Source of the DNA: Paenibacillus borealis | Lineage (GTDB): Bacteria; Bacillota; Bacilli; Paenibacillales; Paenibacillaceae | Reading direction: 5' to 3' | Length of the DNA: 64,000 nt | NCBI RefSeq assembly: GCF_000758665.1 | Contig: NZ_CP009285.1 | Coordinates: 5,890,001 to 5,954,000 of the forward strand | In this document: in pieces, positions 18,221 through 26,418 of the stretch | How the letters are laid out: every line of letters starts with the position of its first letter | Numbering within the stretch: position 1 is the first letter of the stretch | The notes under the pieces: generated by a model | What the model was told of the DNA's origin: nothing | Seen by the model: only the letters and a program-made list of their open reading frames with translations | Databases searched by the model: none | Program-made: the position numbers and the translations under genes

Positions 18221-18236
18221 GTGGAAACGTTTCAAT
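18221..18236. promoter_or_regulatory. LacI-family operator O3
   Basis: GAAACGTTTC core at 18224-18233, over the probable -35 region of the repressor gene. Confidence 0.78.
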
Positions 18237-18243
18237 AATTATT

Positions 18244-18259
18244 TTGGAAACGTTTCAAA
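18244..18259. promoter_or_regulatory. LacI-family operator O4
   Basis: TTGGAAACGTTTCAAA, core at 18247-18256, 23 bp from O3 centre to centre. It is the reverse complement of the extended O1/O2 sequence. Confidence 0.78.
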
Positions 18260-18449
18260 TATTATAGGATTATCTTTTAAGTCCCTAAAAAGGCCGCTGG
18301 CGCAGTTTGGATGACGAGATTTGGACACAAATGTGTTCCCCTACTCTATCGACATTAACTCACATGATATGTTATTATGATAAACTGATAACGTATTAAC
18401 GAACTAAAGCGCAGGCTGCTGCGTGTAATCTACTAGGGGGAATAGAGAG
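18260..18449. other. Divergent intergenic region before the amino-acid importer
   Basis: It holds a near-palindrome at 18323-18339 (GGACACA...TGTGTTCC), a TATGAT -10-like hexamer at about 18375-18380, and a small 5-bp-stem hairpin (CGCAG/CTGCG, 18410-18423) in the presumed leader. No S-box, T-box or lysine riboswitch signature is visible. AGGGGG precedes the ATG at 18450. Confidence 0.4.
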
Positions 18450-19220
18450 ATGAAGAGACAAGGGATATTGGGTTTATTGGTAATTATGGCTATTGCTATA
18501 ATAGCAGGCTGCTCCAGTTCCGGAAGTAATGACGGTAAGCTGGTGATCGGTATAGATGATAAGTTTGCCCCGATGGGCTTCAGGGATGATAACAATGAAA
18601 TTGTCGGGTTCGATATTGACTATGCGAAAGCGGCTGCTGAGAAAATGGGCAAAGAGGTTACCTTCCTGCCGATTGACTGGTCTGCCAAGGAATCGGAGCT
18701 GAATAGCGGACGCATTGATATGATATGGAACGGCTACACCATCACAGACGAGCGCAAGGAAAAAGTATTATTCACCAAGCCTTATCTGGAGAACAGCCAG
18801 GTTGTAGTCGTGCTTGCAGATTCAGCGCTGTCTACGCTTAAGGATCTGGCCGGCAAAGAGGTCGGACTGCAAAGCCTCTCATCTGCTGCCGATGCCCTGG
18901 ATGCTAATCCGATCAAGGCGGAGCTTAAAGGTGTCTCTGAATTCACCGATAATGTGCTTGCCCTGACAGACCTGAAATCGGGACGTCTGGATGGAGTAGT
19001 CATTGATGAAGTTGTCGCCAGATATTACATCTCCAAGGAGCCGGAGACTTACAAGCTGATGGATGAATCGCTGGCTCCTGAGCAATATGGCATCGGGATT
19101 AAGAAAGGCAATGAAGACCTGCTGACTGAGCTGCAGAAGGCATTGGACGCGCTGAGCAGTGACGGAACGGCTGCCGAGATTTCCACGAAATGGTTCGGAG
19201 AGAACAAAGTACTTAACTAG
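18450..19220 (+). CDS. Amino-acid ABC transporter binding lipoprotein (family 3)
   Basis: A 256-residue solute-binding protein. A short signal peptide ends in the lipobox AIIAGC near residue 22. The SBP_bac_3 fold follows, with the N-terminal pattern GIDDKFAPMGF, the GFDIDYAKA segment and the usual IDMIWNGYTITDERKEKVLFTKPY region. Family members bind polar or sulphur-containing amino acids such as cystine, glutamine or arginine; the exact ligand is not decidable here. It is the first gene of a three-gene operon (binding protein, permease, ATPase). Confidence 0.92.
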   Translation: MKRQGILGLLVIMAIAIIAGCSSSGSNDGKLVIGIDDKFAPMGFRDDNNEIVGFDIDYAKAAAEKMGKEVTFLPIDWSAKESELNSGRIDMIWNGYTITDERKEKVLFTKPYLENSQVVVVLADSALSTLKDLAGKEVGLQSLSSAADALDANPIKAELKGVSEFTDNVLALTDLKSGRLDGVVIDEVVARYYISKEPETYKLMDESLAPEQYGIGIKKGNEDLLTELQKALDALSSDGTAAEISTKWFGENKVLN

Positions 19221-19249
19221 ATGGTTTCCTTTAGGAGTCGGGTGAAGAC

Positions 19250-19909
19250 ATGAATATTGACTATATTATCAAAATTTCCGGACCGATGCTGGAGGGGGCA
19301 CGGACAACGGTATTGCTGTTCCTGATCGTAATCGTATTGTCCATTCCGCTCGGAATGGTGGTTACCCTGATGGCCAAAAGTCCGGTCAAGCCGCTGGCCT
19401 GGATTGCACATACTTATATTTACGTGATGCGCGGAACTCCTCTGCTCTTGCAGCTGTTGTTCTTCTGCTTCGGCCTGCCGCAGATTCCCGTGATTGGACA
19501 ATATCTGGTCATGGACCGGTTCGTTGCGGCCAGCCTTGGATTTATTCTTAATTATGGCGCTTACTTCGCCGAGATCTTCCGCGGGGGAATGCTCTCGATC
19601 GATAAAGGCCAGCATGAGGCGGCCAAGGTTCTCGGGCTGAGCAAATGGCAGACTCTGCGCAAGGTCATTCTCGCCCAGATGTTCCGGGTGGCGCTGCCTG
19701 CAGTAGCCAATGAGTCCATAACCCTGGTCAAGGACACTGCCTTGCTGTATGCCGTAGCCGTACCGGAGTTGCTCAATTTCGCCAAAACGGCGGTAAACCG
19801 TGATTTCACGGTTACCCCTTTTGTCGTAGCGGGCGTAATTTATTTGCTGATGACACTGGTGCTTACGCTGTTCTTCAAGACACTGGAGAAACGTTTCAAA
19901 TTTGAGTAG
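19250..19909 (+). CDS. Amino-acid ABC transporter permease (HisM/GlnP type)
   Basis: A 219-residue membrane protein with about five helices. The family loop HEAAKVLGLSKWQTLRKVILAQ lies near residues 120-142, and the MRGTPLLLQLLFF segment is characteristic of polar amino-acid permeases. It starts 29 bp after the binding protein and works with the ATPase 15 bp downstream. Confidence 0.93.
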   Translation: MNIDYIIKISGPMLEGARTTVLLFLIVIVLSIPLGMVVTLMAKSPVKPLAWIAHTYIYVMRGTPLLLQLLFFCFGLPQIPVIGQYLVMDRFVAASLGFILNYGAYFAEIFRGGMLSIDKGQHEAAKVLGLSKWQTLRKVILAQMFRVALPAVANESITLVKDTALLYAVAVPELLNFAKTAVNRDFTVTPFVVAGVIYLLMTLVLTLFFKTLEKRFKFE

Positions 19910-19924
19910 AAGGGCTGTTTGGCT

Positions 19925-20668
19925 ATGAGTAGTATGATTGAAGTATCGCAATTGCAGAAATCCTTCGGCAGCCTCGATGTGCTGAAACAGATTACCTTTG
20001 ACGTTAAACCCGGAGAAGTCGTTGCGGTGATCGGACCGTCCGGCTCAGGCAAAAGCACCATGCTGCGCAGTCTTGTGCATCTGGAGGAGGTTACCGGCGG
20101 AAGCATCCTGATCTGCGGCAAAGCGCTCGTGGACAATGGCAAATATGCCGGTAATGCGGACATTAGGGAAATCACCTCGACCATGGGGATGGTGTTTCAG
20201 CACTTTAATCTGTTTCCGCATCTCACCGTAAGGGGTAACCTGGAGCTTGCCCCGAGAACGCTGAAGCGGGAGAGTGTTCAGGATATCACGGCCAAAAGCG
20301 AGGCGCTGCTCTCCAAAGTAGGTCTTGCCGATAAAGCAGACGTCTACCCCGCCATGCTGTCAGGCGGGCAGAAGCAGCGGGTGGCAATCGCCCGGGCGAT
20401 GATGCTGAATCCGGACATTCTCCTGTTCGACGAGCCGACCTCGGCGCTCGATCCTGAATTGACCGGTGAGGTGCTGCGGGTCATCCGCCAGCTTGCGGAC
20501 GAGAACATGACGATGATTATCGTCACGCATGAGATGAACTTCGCCCGCGATGTGGCCGACCGTGTATTCTTCATGGATAACGGCGAAATCGCCGAATCCG
20601 GCACACCGGAGCAGATCTTCGGCAACCCGCAGCTGGAGCGGACCCGGACATTTCTGAACCGGGAGTAA
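19925..20668 (+). CDS. Amino-acid ABC transporter ATPase
   Basis: A 247-residue ATPase of the GlnQ/HisP type: Walker [10 protein letters not shown] near 37-45, Q-loop [13 protein letters not shown], signature LSGGQKQR, Walker [14 protein letters not shown] and H-loop VTHEM. I place the start at ATG 19925, about 10 nt after AGAAGGG; a TTG two codons earlier has poorer spacing. It completes the importer and ends just before a strong terminator. Confidence 0.94.
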   Translation: MSSMIEVSQLQKSFGSLDVLKQITFDVKPGEVVAVIGPSGSGKSTMLRSLVHLEEVTGGSILICGKALVDNGKYAGNADIREITSTMGMVFQHFNLFPHLTVRGNLELAPRTLKRESVQDITAKSEALLSKVGLADKADVYPAMLSGGQKQRVAIARAMMLNPDILLFDEPTSALDPELTGEVLRVIRQLADENMTMIIVTHEMNFARDVADRVFFMDNGEIAESGTPEQIFGNPQLERTRTFLNRE

Positions 20669-20681
20669 CCAGAGGTGGATC

Positions 20682-20736
20682 AGAAAGGGGCTGTCCCATT
20701 AGCCATACAATGGCTACTTGGGACAGCCCCTTTTCT
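20682..20736 (+). terminator. Strong intrinsic terminator after the amino-acid importer
   Basis: A 15-bp inverted repeat, AAAGGGGCTGTCCCA / TGGGACAGCCCCTTT, with a second internal stem (TAGCCAT/ATGGCTA) and a following TTTTCT tract. The long double stem also has A residues on the other side and could act on both strands. Confidence 0.9.
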
Positions 20737-20741
20737 GTTAT

Positions 20742-21170
20742 CGTTTGCCCTCGCAGCGGCACATTGTATTCGGTTTTTCACATACATTTGGTTCGTTTGC
20801 CCCCGCCGCGGCACATTGTATTCGGTTTTTCGCATACATTTGGTCCGTTTGCCCTCGCTGTGGCACATTGTATTCGGTTTTTCGCATACATTCGGTTCGT
20901 TTTCCCTCGCAGCGGCACATTGTATTCGGTTTTTCGCATACATTTGGTTCGTTTACCCTCGCAGTAGCACATTGTATTCGCTTTTTCGCATACATTCGGT
21001 TCGTTTGCCCTCGCAGTGGCATATTGTATTCGGTTTTTCGCATACATTTGGTTCGTTTGCCCTCGCAGTAGCACATTGTATTCGGTTTTTCACATACATT
21101 TGGTCCGTTTACCCTCACGTTGGCACATTGTATTTAGTTTTCCATATACATTTGGGTCGTTTACCCTCGC
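20742..21170. repeat. Tandem array, exact 52-bp period, eight units
   Basis: Copies of CGTTTRCCCTCGC begin at 20742, 20794, 20846, 20898, 20950, 21002, 21054, 21106 and (partial) 21158, each exactly 52 bp apart. Every unit carries a potential stem-loop, TGTATTCG / CGCATACA around a T-rich loop, and units differ at only a few positions. Because 52 is not a multiple of three the reading frame rotates each unit, so this is not protein coding. There are no unique spacers, so it is not CRISPR. Confidence 0.93.
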
Positions 21171-21180
21171 ATATTGCCCC

Positions 21181-21510
21181 CTTCCGGCGGATTCAGGGGC
21201 ACTTCTGCTCCTCATTTCCTCAGTTTGCCCACTTCCGGCCGATTCAGGGGCACTTCTGCTCCTCATTTCCTCAGTTTGCCCACTTCCGGTGGATTCAGGG
21301 GCACTTCTGCTCTTCATTTCCTCAGTTTGCCCACTTCCGGCCGATTCAGGGGCACTAATGCTCCTCATTTCCTCAGTTTGCCCACTTCCGGCCGATTCAG
21401 GGGCACTTCTGCTCCTCATTCCAGCAGTTTGCCCGCTTCCGGCCGATTCAGGGGCACTTCTGCCCCTCATTTCCTCAGTTAGCCCACTTCCAGCGGATTC
21501 TGGGCGCCCC
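21181..21510. repeat. Tandem array, exact 51-bp period, six units plus a decayed end
   Basis: CTTCCGG starts recur at 21181, 21232, 21283, 21334, 21385, 21436 and (decayed) 21487. The unit is unrelated in sequence to the preceding 52-bp unit. It contains GGGGCACTTCTGCTCC, which can form a short hairpin. As 51 is 17 codons, several frames on both strands stay open, but no ribosome binding site or plausible start supports translation. Confidence 0.93.
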
Positions 21511-21525
21511 CTCTATACCCTTAAC

Positions 21526-21572
21526 AAAAAAACAGCAGCCCGGGAGAATTCCAACTCCAGGCTGCCGTTTTT
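21526..21572. terminator. Bidirectional terminator between repeat array and GH115 gene
   Basis: AAAAACAGCAGCC and GGCTGCCGTTTTT form a stem with A and T tracts on either side, so it can end transcripts from both directions. It lies 75 bp after the GH115 stop codon. The stretch 21573-21646 contains only a decayed short repeat of TTCCCTTAAT. Confidence 0.8.
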
Positions 21573-21646
21573 ATTCCCTTGAGTCCCTCAAATCCATTGA
21601 TTCCCTTAATTCCCTTAATTCCCCCGAGTTCCTTGATTCCCCGAAG

Positions 21647-24600
21647 CTATCTCCGCTCCGAGTCCTTCCACACCGCATCAACTGGCGGCAGCTTGTCACC
21701 GGTGGTCAAGTAGATCCGGTCGATCCGCAGCTGCGACTTTCTGGCCAGGACGGAGAGTACATGCTCACCGGCCGTGAGCGCAAGGTCGGATATCGCACAC
21801 CAGTAATACACATACGCAGTGTTGTACGTATGCAGCGTACCTCCGCCGAACTGCTCGGATAACGGCTGCACTTCGCCGTCCAGCGCCAGGTAGCAGGAGT
21901 CCGACTTGTCATTATAATGCCGGAGCAGCATCCAGACCTGGTAAGTTCCCTGTGTACTGATATCCAGCCGGTAGTTCATAGCCGGAGCCTGCTCCGGGTG
22001 ATCCCACCGGATTCCCGGCGCAGCAACGTGCATCGCCAGCCCCGTTCTCCCGTTCTTTTCTGCCTGCAGATGACTCCAGCTCAGGCCGCTTCCGTCAGCA
22101 GCCGGCGTCAGATAAGCATTCGCTGAATTCTCCAGCGCATATTCCGCTTCAATCGCCAGAACTCCATTCTGTTCAACGAAGACACCGGAACCAAATTCCT
22201 GAAGCCAATCCTTACTCCCGTCACTTCCGCTGATGTTAGCATAGCGCGGCTCACCTAACTCAGTCTGCGGGAAATTCACAAGCTTATTAAAGATCTGAGT
22301 GTTCATCGTCTGGAAGAACTCCCGGTCCGCATACAGGACATTGGGAGGAGGAACCTCATCCGAACTTGTTAAATAGAGTCCGCTGCACAGCCGTTCCACT
22401 TCATCCCACTGCACTTCCGGACCCTCCAGTCCATACGCGGCAACCGGTGTTTCCCCATGTCTGCTGAAGAGAGGACCCAGATTGCTTCCGCTTTGCGCGT
22501 TGGTATACAGCACAAGTTTGGTAAGGGTCACATAACGGTCCATCATATAAATTTTCAGGGTATGGGCTCCGGCAGAGAGGAACGGAAGCTCCACCGTTAT
22601 TTTCTCACCGTTATCGAACACAGCTTCCTTCCAGTTGCCGAGCCATTCGTCACGGGTCTCGCTTTCTACGATAAACGGATCTTCTTCATCTATGCCGACA
22701 CCGAAGCGGATCTGCCCCGTGGAATCCAGTGTAAGGAACCTGCAGATTTCCAGCTTGAACTTTCCGTTATGCTGTAAATAGAGATCATATTCCAGATGAG
22801 GACACGCCTTGTCCAGGACTTCCAGCGGACGGAGCTCCGAATGCCAGGCCATTACCGCATCCCCCTCATGCCTGCCGAGGCCCGGCACGGTTATCCAGCC
22901 GAACTTCGCTGCATCCCCCTCTACAGCTTCATGGAAATTGTTTCTGTCGTAACCCGCTGCCGGAATGGATACATAACCGTCCGCTTCAATATAACCCGAA
23001 TAACTGCCGGGAAGCTCTATCCCCTTCTCAATCTGAACCTTAACAGAGTATTCCGCTCCATTTCTATGATCGCGAACAGTAACTACTCCCCGCTTACCCG
23101 CATGCTCTGCCGGATTCAATACCGATACAAGAATTCTTTTCTCGGTGTGGATCATGCCTTCATGATCCGAGAGTGTAATCCAGTCCGCACCTTCAGTGAC
23201 TTCGATAGAATAAGGAATACTTCCCGCTCCCTGGTTCCCAATCTCGATCCACTTTTGCGCCACCCCATACGCTGAGAATGAGAGTGCCTCATCGTTGTTC
23301 CACAGGTCCACTCTTGCCCCGCTTCCGGATATGCGCAAAGCAGGTTTTCGTGCCGGAAACATTGCTGTCGGAGGCGGCGGGAAGCTCTCAGGCGTGAGGA
23401 TTCCCTCCCATTTCCCTTCGCTCATCTTATGATTGTAGAAATGCAGCATGCTCCGCTTGTAGGCCAGCATTTTACCGGATAGCTCCGTGTACTGGTCCGC
23501 TGCCTGCATATTCCCCCGCGCGTAGGAAAGGTTGCTCCGGTCAGCATAATAGAATTCGTGGTTGGTATAGTAGGAAGCATGTATCTTCATCAGGAACAAT
23601 TGGAAGAAGGCAGCACGCTCCTCCGGCGGCAAACTGTCCAGAATCGCATTTCCCCGCCGGAAAATATCCTCAAGCATCTTCAGCCGGCGTCCAGCCTCAT
23701 CCCCCAGCACCGTTTGCGTGAAGACATCCGAATTCATATGTTCAATCTTCCGCACATTGGTTACCCGGGCAAAAACTTCATATAACTCAGCCGCTTCAGC
23801 ACCACGATTACCGGAGAAGTTCGTATTGATCCAGTGCTCGGTGAACTGCCGGGTATTCCTGGTAATCCCCGTTTCTTTCCCTGCTTCCCAGCCGTAGCGG
23901 ATGAAGAATTCCATATCCTGCTCCAGCGGCTTGAGTCCGCCGATATTCTGCACCCATATATTCCGGATTCCCGATTCATAGGACTTCTTCAGTTCATTGC
24001 CGGTATGGGCCAAGGGAATCGAGTTGATAAACAGATAACTCATGGCCGTTCCCCCGTGCGCCCAGTAGGATGAATGGTAATACAGCCCGTGCCCGCCGCT
24101 GCGCCCCCGTTCCGCCTCATTCGGATAACGGCGCACATGCCCGAAATTGTCATTCGCCCAGATCAGTGTGACATCCTCCGGCACTTCAAGACCGAGATTG
24201 TACAGATCCAGCACCTCTTTATAGGGTACAAAAGTCTGCAGTACCTCGGCCCCCTTGGCTTCCCCGAGTACTTTTATCAGAATCTTGCGCTGATCCTTGA
24301 TAATATCACCAAGCAGACGTACCTTAGCCGTGGTCTTCTCCTCCGCGCTTAAGGAATCATCTTCATCAATCGACTTCGTATGAAACCCGGAATCATGAAT
24401 ACCGCGCATGCCCATCGTAAAGCTCACTTCATAATCCTTATTCTGTTCCACACTTTCCTGCCAGTATTCCAGCAGAACCTCGCGGTTTCTTCCTTCTATA
24501 GAATAGTCGTAGACGGCATCCGTATAGCCTTTGCTCATGATCCACGGCGTCCATTCGTTCTGGTTGCTGCGCAGCAGCATATCACAGTGGGATGTCCCGA

Positions 24601-25270
24601 CGACAATCCCCATCTCCTCCGCAAGTGCGCCGTTCCGCAGGTTGCCATTGAAGAAATTCACATGCATCGCCGGCCAGATATAATTCCCTTTCAGGCGGAG
24701 CAGCAGCTCAAAAATTTTCTCATATGCCTCCGGGCCAATCGTATCGTCAGCGGTATGCAGCTTCGCCCAATCGTTCAGCTCCTCTTCATCATTCAGGAAG
24801 ATGCCTCTGTATTTCACCGACGGCCAATCTGTCTTGGAGTAATCCGCAGGAAGACTGAAGGATTCTTTGACTTTAACCGGAACATCCGCCCAGTAATACC
24901 ACGGAGAAACGCCGAGCTGCTCACATAAATCGTATATTCCATAAATAGTCCCGCGTCTGTCTGTACCGATGATATACAATACACCGTCCACCAGCTCATG
25001 GAGAAAAGCTTCCCAGCGGTAAGCGCCTTCAGCTCTAAGCTTGTTGAGCGATAACTGCTTCCCGGAAATGTTCTCAGCCACCGCCTCGTTACCTGCGGTC
25101 CCGATTATAATGCTGCATTGACCGATCTCTTGTGACAACTCAGCCTTGCAGCCGCACACCGCCGCAATATCCCGGATAAGGTTGTTCACCGCTATATGTA
25201 CCGCGCTGTTCTCTGTTTCGGACATGTAGATTTGGATTGTGGTGTTTCTCTTAACTAATTCGTACGACAC
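21647..25270 (-). CDS. GH115 xylan alpha-glucuronidase, cytoplasmic
   Basis: A 1,207-residue protein. The GTG start lies 8 nt after AGGAGG. There is no signal peptide. The N-terminal domain (about 1-150) includes the GTDRRGTIYGIYDLCEQLGVSPWYYWADVP block, then a TIM-barrel catalytic region (about 150-540: RGIFLNDEEELNDWA, GNYIWPAMH, MGMRGIHDSG, IWANDNFGHVRRYPNEAERGRSGG), a helical part and C-terminal beta-domains. These blocks are typical of GH115, which removes (4-O-methyl)-glucuronic acid from xylan or xylo-oligosaccharides. Cytoplasmic location implies action on imported fragments. It is transcribed divergently from an AraC regulator, the likely activator. No importer is adjacent. Confidence 0.9.
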   Translation of the reverse strand: MSYELVKRNTTIQIYMSETENSAVHIAVNNLIRDIAAVCGCKAELSQEIGQCSIIIGTAGNEAVAENISGKQLSLNKLRAEGAYRWEAFLHELVDGVLYIIGTDRRGTIYGIYDLCEQLGVSPWYYWADVPVKVKESFSLPADYSKTDWPSVKYRGIFLNDEEELNDWAKLHTADDTIGPEAYEKIFELLLRLKGNYIWPAMHVNFFNGNLRNGALAEEMGIVVGTSHCDMLLRSNQNEWTPWIMSKGYTDAVYDYSIEGRNREVLLEYWQESVEQNKDYEVSFTMGMRGIHDSGFHTKSIDEDDSLSAEEKTTAKVRLLGDIIKDQRKILIKVLGEAKGAEVLQTFVPYKEVLDLYNLGLEVPEDVTLIWANDNFGHVRRYPNEAERGRSGGHGLYYHSSYWAHGGTAMSYLFINSIPLAHTGNELKKSYESGIRNIWVQNIGGLKPLEQDMEFFIRYGWEAGKETGITRNTRQFTEHWINTNFSGNRGAEAAELYEVFARVTNVRKIEHMNSDVFTQTVLGDEAGRRLKMLEDIFRRGNAILDSLPPEERAAFFQLFLMKIHASYYTNHEFYYADRSNLSYARGNMQAADQYTELSGKMLAYKRSMLHFYNHKMSEGKWEGILTPESFPPPPTAMFPARKPALRISGSGARVDLWNNDEALSFSAYGVAQKWIEIGNQGAGSIPYSIEVTEGADWITLSDHEGMIHTEKRILVSVLNPAEHAGKRGVVTVRDHRNGAEYSVKVQIEKGIELPGSYSGYIEADGYVSIPAAGYDRNNFHEAVEGDAAKFGWITVPGLGRHEGDAVMAWHSELRPLEVLDKACPHLEYDLYLQHNGKFKLEICRFLTLDSTGQIRFGVGIDEEDPFIVESETRDEWLGNWKEAVFDNGEKITVELPFLSAGAHTLKIYMMDRYVTLTKLVLYTNAQSGSNLGPLFSRHGETPVAAYGLEGPEVQWDEVERLCSGLYLTSSDEVPPPNVLYADREFFQTMNTQIFNKLVNFPQTELGEPRYANISGSDGSKDWLQEFGSGVFVEQNGVLAIEAEYALENSANAYLTPAADGSGLSWSHLQAEKNGRTGLAMHVAAPGIRWDHPEQAPAMNYRLDISTQGTYQVWMLLRHYNDKSDSCYLALDGEVQPLSEQFGGGTLHTYNTAYVYYWCAISDLALTAGEHVLSVLARKSQLRIDRIYLTTGDKLPPVDAVWKDSERR

Positions 25271-25404
25271 GCTGCTTGCCTCCTATATATAAATCTATAT
25301 TTATTGACTCGAATATACAGCAAATCATAGCAATAATCTTTTAGTATATTGTTCATTTCACGATTTGTTGTATTATATTGCTATAGATTAAGGAGGCATC
25401 AGTT
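25271..25404. promoter_or_regulatory. Divergent promoter region for GH115 and AraC regulator
   Basis: A very A+T-rich 134 bp. For the regulator, TTGTTC (25349-25354) and TATTAT (25371-25376) are 16 bp apart and precede AAGGAGG. For the GH115 gene several TATATT-like hexamers are present, none with an ideal -35, which fits an activator-dependent promoter. Confidence 0.5.
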
Positions 25405-26220
25405 ATGAATGCTGATTTATATCAAGCCCATCCGTTATTCTCCATGGAATACGAGAAACATGACTCCAACTACCGGATGCCCGCGTTCCACTATCACAAC
25501 TCTTATGAGCTATATTTTCTCGAAGACGGCTATCATCATTTCGTGGTCAATGACGCCTTGTATGACATCACGATGCATGACGTGGCTTTATTCAAGCCCA
25601 ACTCCTTTCACAAAAGCCGGGGCAATCACTCCTGTGCCAGAACCTGCGTGTATTTCACCGACCGTTTCCTGCGGCTGCATTTCACGGACCGTTCGATTCA
25701 GTCGCTGCTCAGCTGCTTTGACAAAGAAATCATCTCCACCAGCAAAGAAACCTTCCCGAGAATTAAGAAGCTGCTGCTGCTGCTCGACAAAGAGGATATC
25801 GATGACCCTGCCAACCGGATTTTCATCTATCTGGCCGATATCCTGAACATCCTGAATGAGAATGTAAGATCTCCCAGAGTGGAGCATGTGCCTGCGGCCT
25901 ACGCAAATTTCGCCCCGATCCTGTTGTACATCAGTCAGAACTATAACCGGATCAGCAAAATCGAAGAAATCGCCGAAGAGTTCTTCATCTCCAAATATTA
26001 TTTATGCCATGTCTTTAAAGAAGCGACCGGTCTCACCCTGATCCAATACCTGAACAATATTAAAATCCAGCATGCCTGCAATCTGCTTGTGAATTCCAAT
26101 CTGTCCATTCTGGAGATCGGGAATGCCTGCGGCTTCAACTCATCTATGTATTTCTGTAAAATCTTCAAACAGGCGCTATCAGTAACGCCCAGCGAGTTCA
26201 GAAAACAGGCTGCGCAGTAA
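25405..26220 (+). CDS. AraC-family regulator with cupin sensor domain
   Basis: A 271-residue protein. The N-terminal cupin (about 1-140) contains the metal-site-like HYHNSYELYFLEDG and ALFKPNSFHKS segments. The C-terminal pair of helix-turn-helix motifs (about 170-270) includes ISKYYLCHVFKEATG and ends SVTPSEFRKQA. AraC proteins of this shape activate adjacent sugar genes. The divergent arrangement suggests control of the GH115 gene, with glucuronate or a xylo-oligosaccharide as possible effector. Confidence 0.9.
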   Translation: MNADLYQAHPLFSMEYEKHDSNYRMPAFHYHNSYELYFLEDGYHHFVVNDALYDITMHDVALFKPNSFHKSRGNHSCARTCVYFTDRFLRLHFTDRSIQSLLSCFDKEIISTSKETFPRIKKLLLLLDKEDIDDPANRIFIYLADILNILNENVRSPRVEHVPAAYANFAPILLYISQNYNRISKIEEIAEEFFISKYYLCHVFKEATGLTLIQYLNNIKIQHACNLLVNSNLSILEIGNACGFNSSMYFCKIFKQALSVTPSEFRKQAAQ

Positions 26221-26229
26221 ACGTTATGA

Positions 26230-26333
26230 ATTTCCGGCGCTGTTAATGGGATTTATCCCTCTATTTTCACCATTCAGGGCCATTTCCTGCGCTGTTAGCG
26301 GGATTTATCCCTCTATCTCTCACCATTTGGGCC
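26230..26333. repeat. Two-unit tandem repeat, 52-bp period
   Basis: Two imperfect copies beginning ATTTCC at 26230 and 26282, exactly 52 bp apart. Each carries GGGATTTATCCC, a small inverted repeat. Sequence is unrelated to the other arrays, but the period is the same. Confidence 0.8.
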
Positions 26334-26367
26334 ATTCCCGGCTCAGTTACTAAGCATCATCCAGTCC

Positions 26368-26406
26368 AAAAAGACCGGAAAGCCAAATGACGGCCTCCCG
26401 GTCTTA
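26368..26406 (-). terminator. Terminator after the AI-2E family gene
   Basis: On the minus strand AAGACCGG...CCGGTCTT forms the stem and is followed by TTTTT. It lies 13 bp after the stop codon. Confidence 0.85.
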
Positions 26407-26418
26407 CCCGCATACAGC

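Noticed and set aside
18260..18449. Riboswitch or T-box leader for the amino-acid importer
   Set aside because: Only a 5-bp hairpin is present; no T-box sequence, S-box core or terminator/antiterminator pair could be found.
19888..19897. Fifth LacI-type operator GAAACGTTTC
   Set aside because: It lies inside the permease coding sequence, where it encodes ordinary residues (Lys-Arg-Phe), and is not near a promoter.
20742..21510. CRISPR array
   Set aside because: The whole 52- or 51-bp unit repeats with no unique spacers between short repeats, and no cas genes are near.
21016..21582. Repeat-protein gene with 17-residue units (CPLPADSGALLLLISSV type)
   Set aside because: The frame is open only because the period is 51 bp. 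Three frames are similarly open, there is no ribosome binding site, and the frame runs into a terminator.
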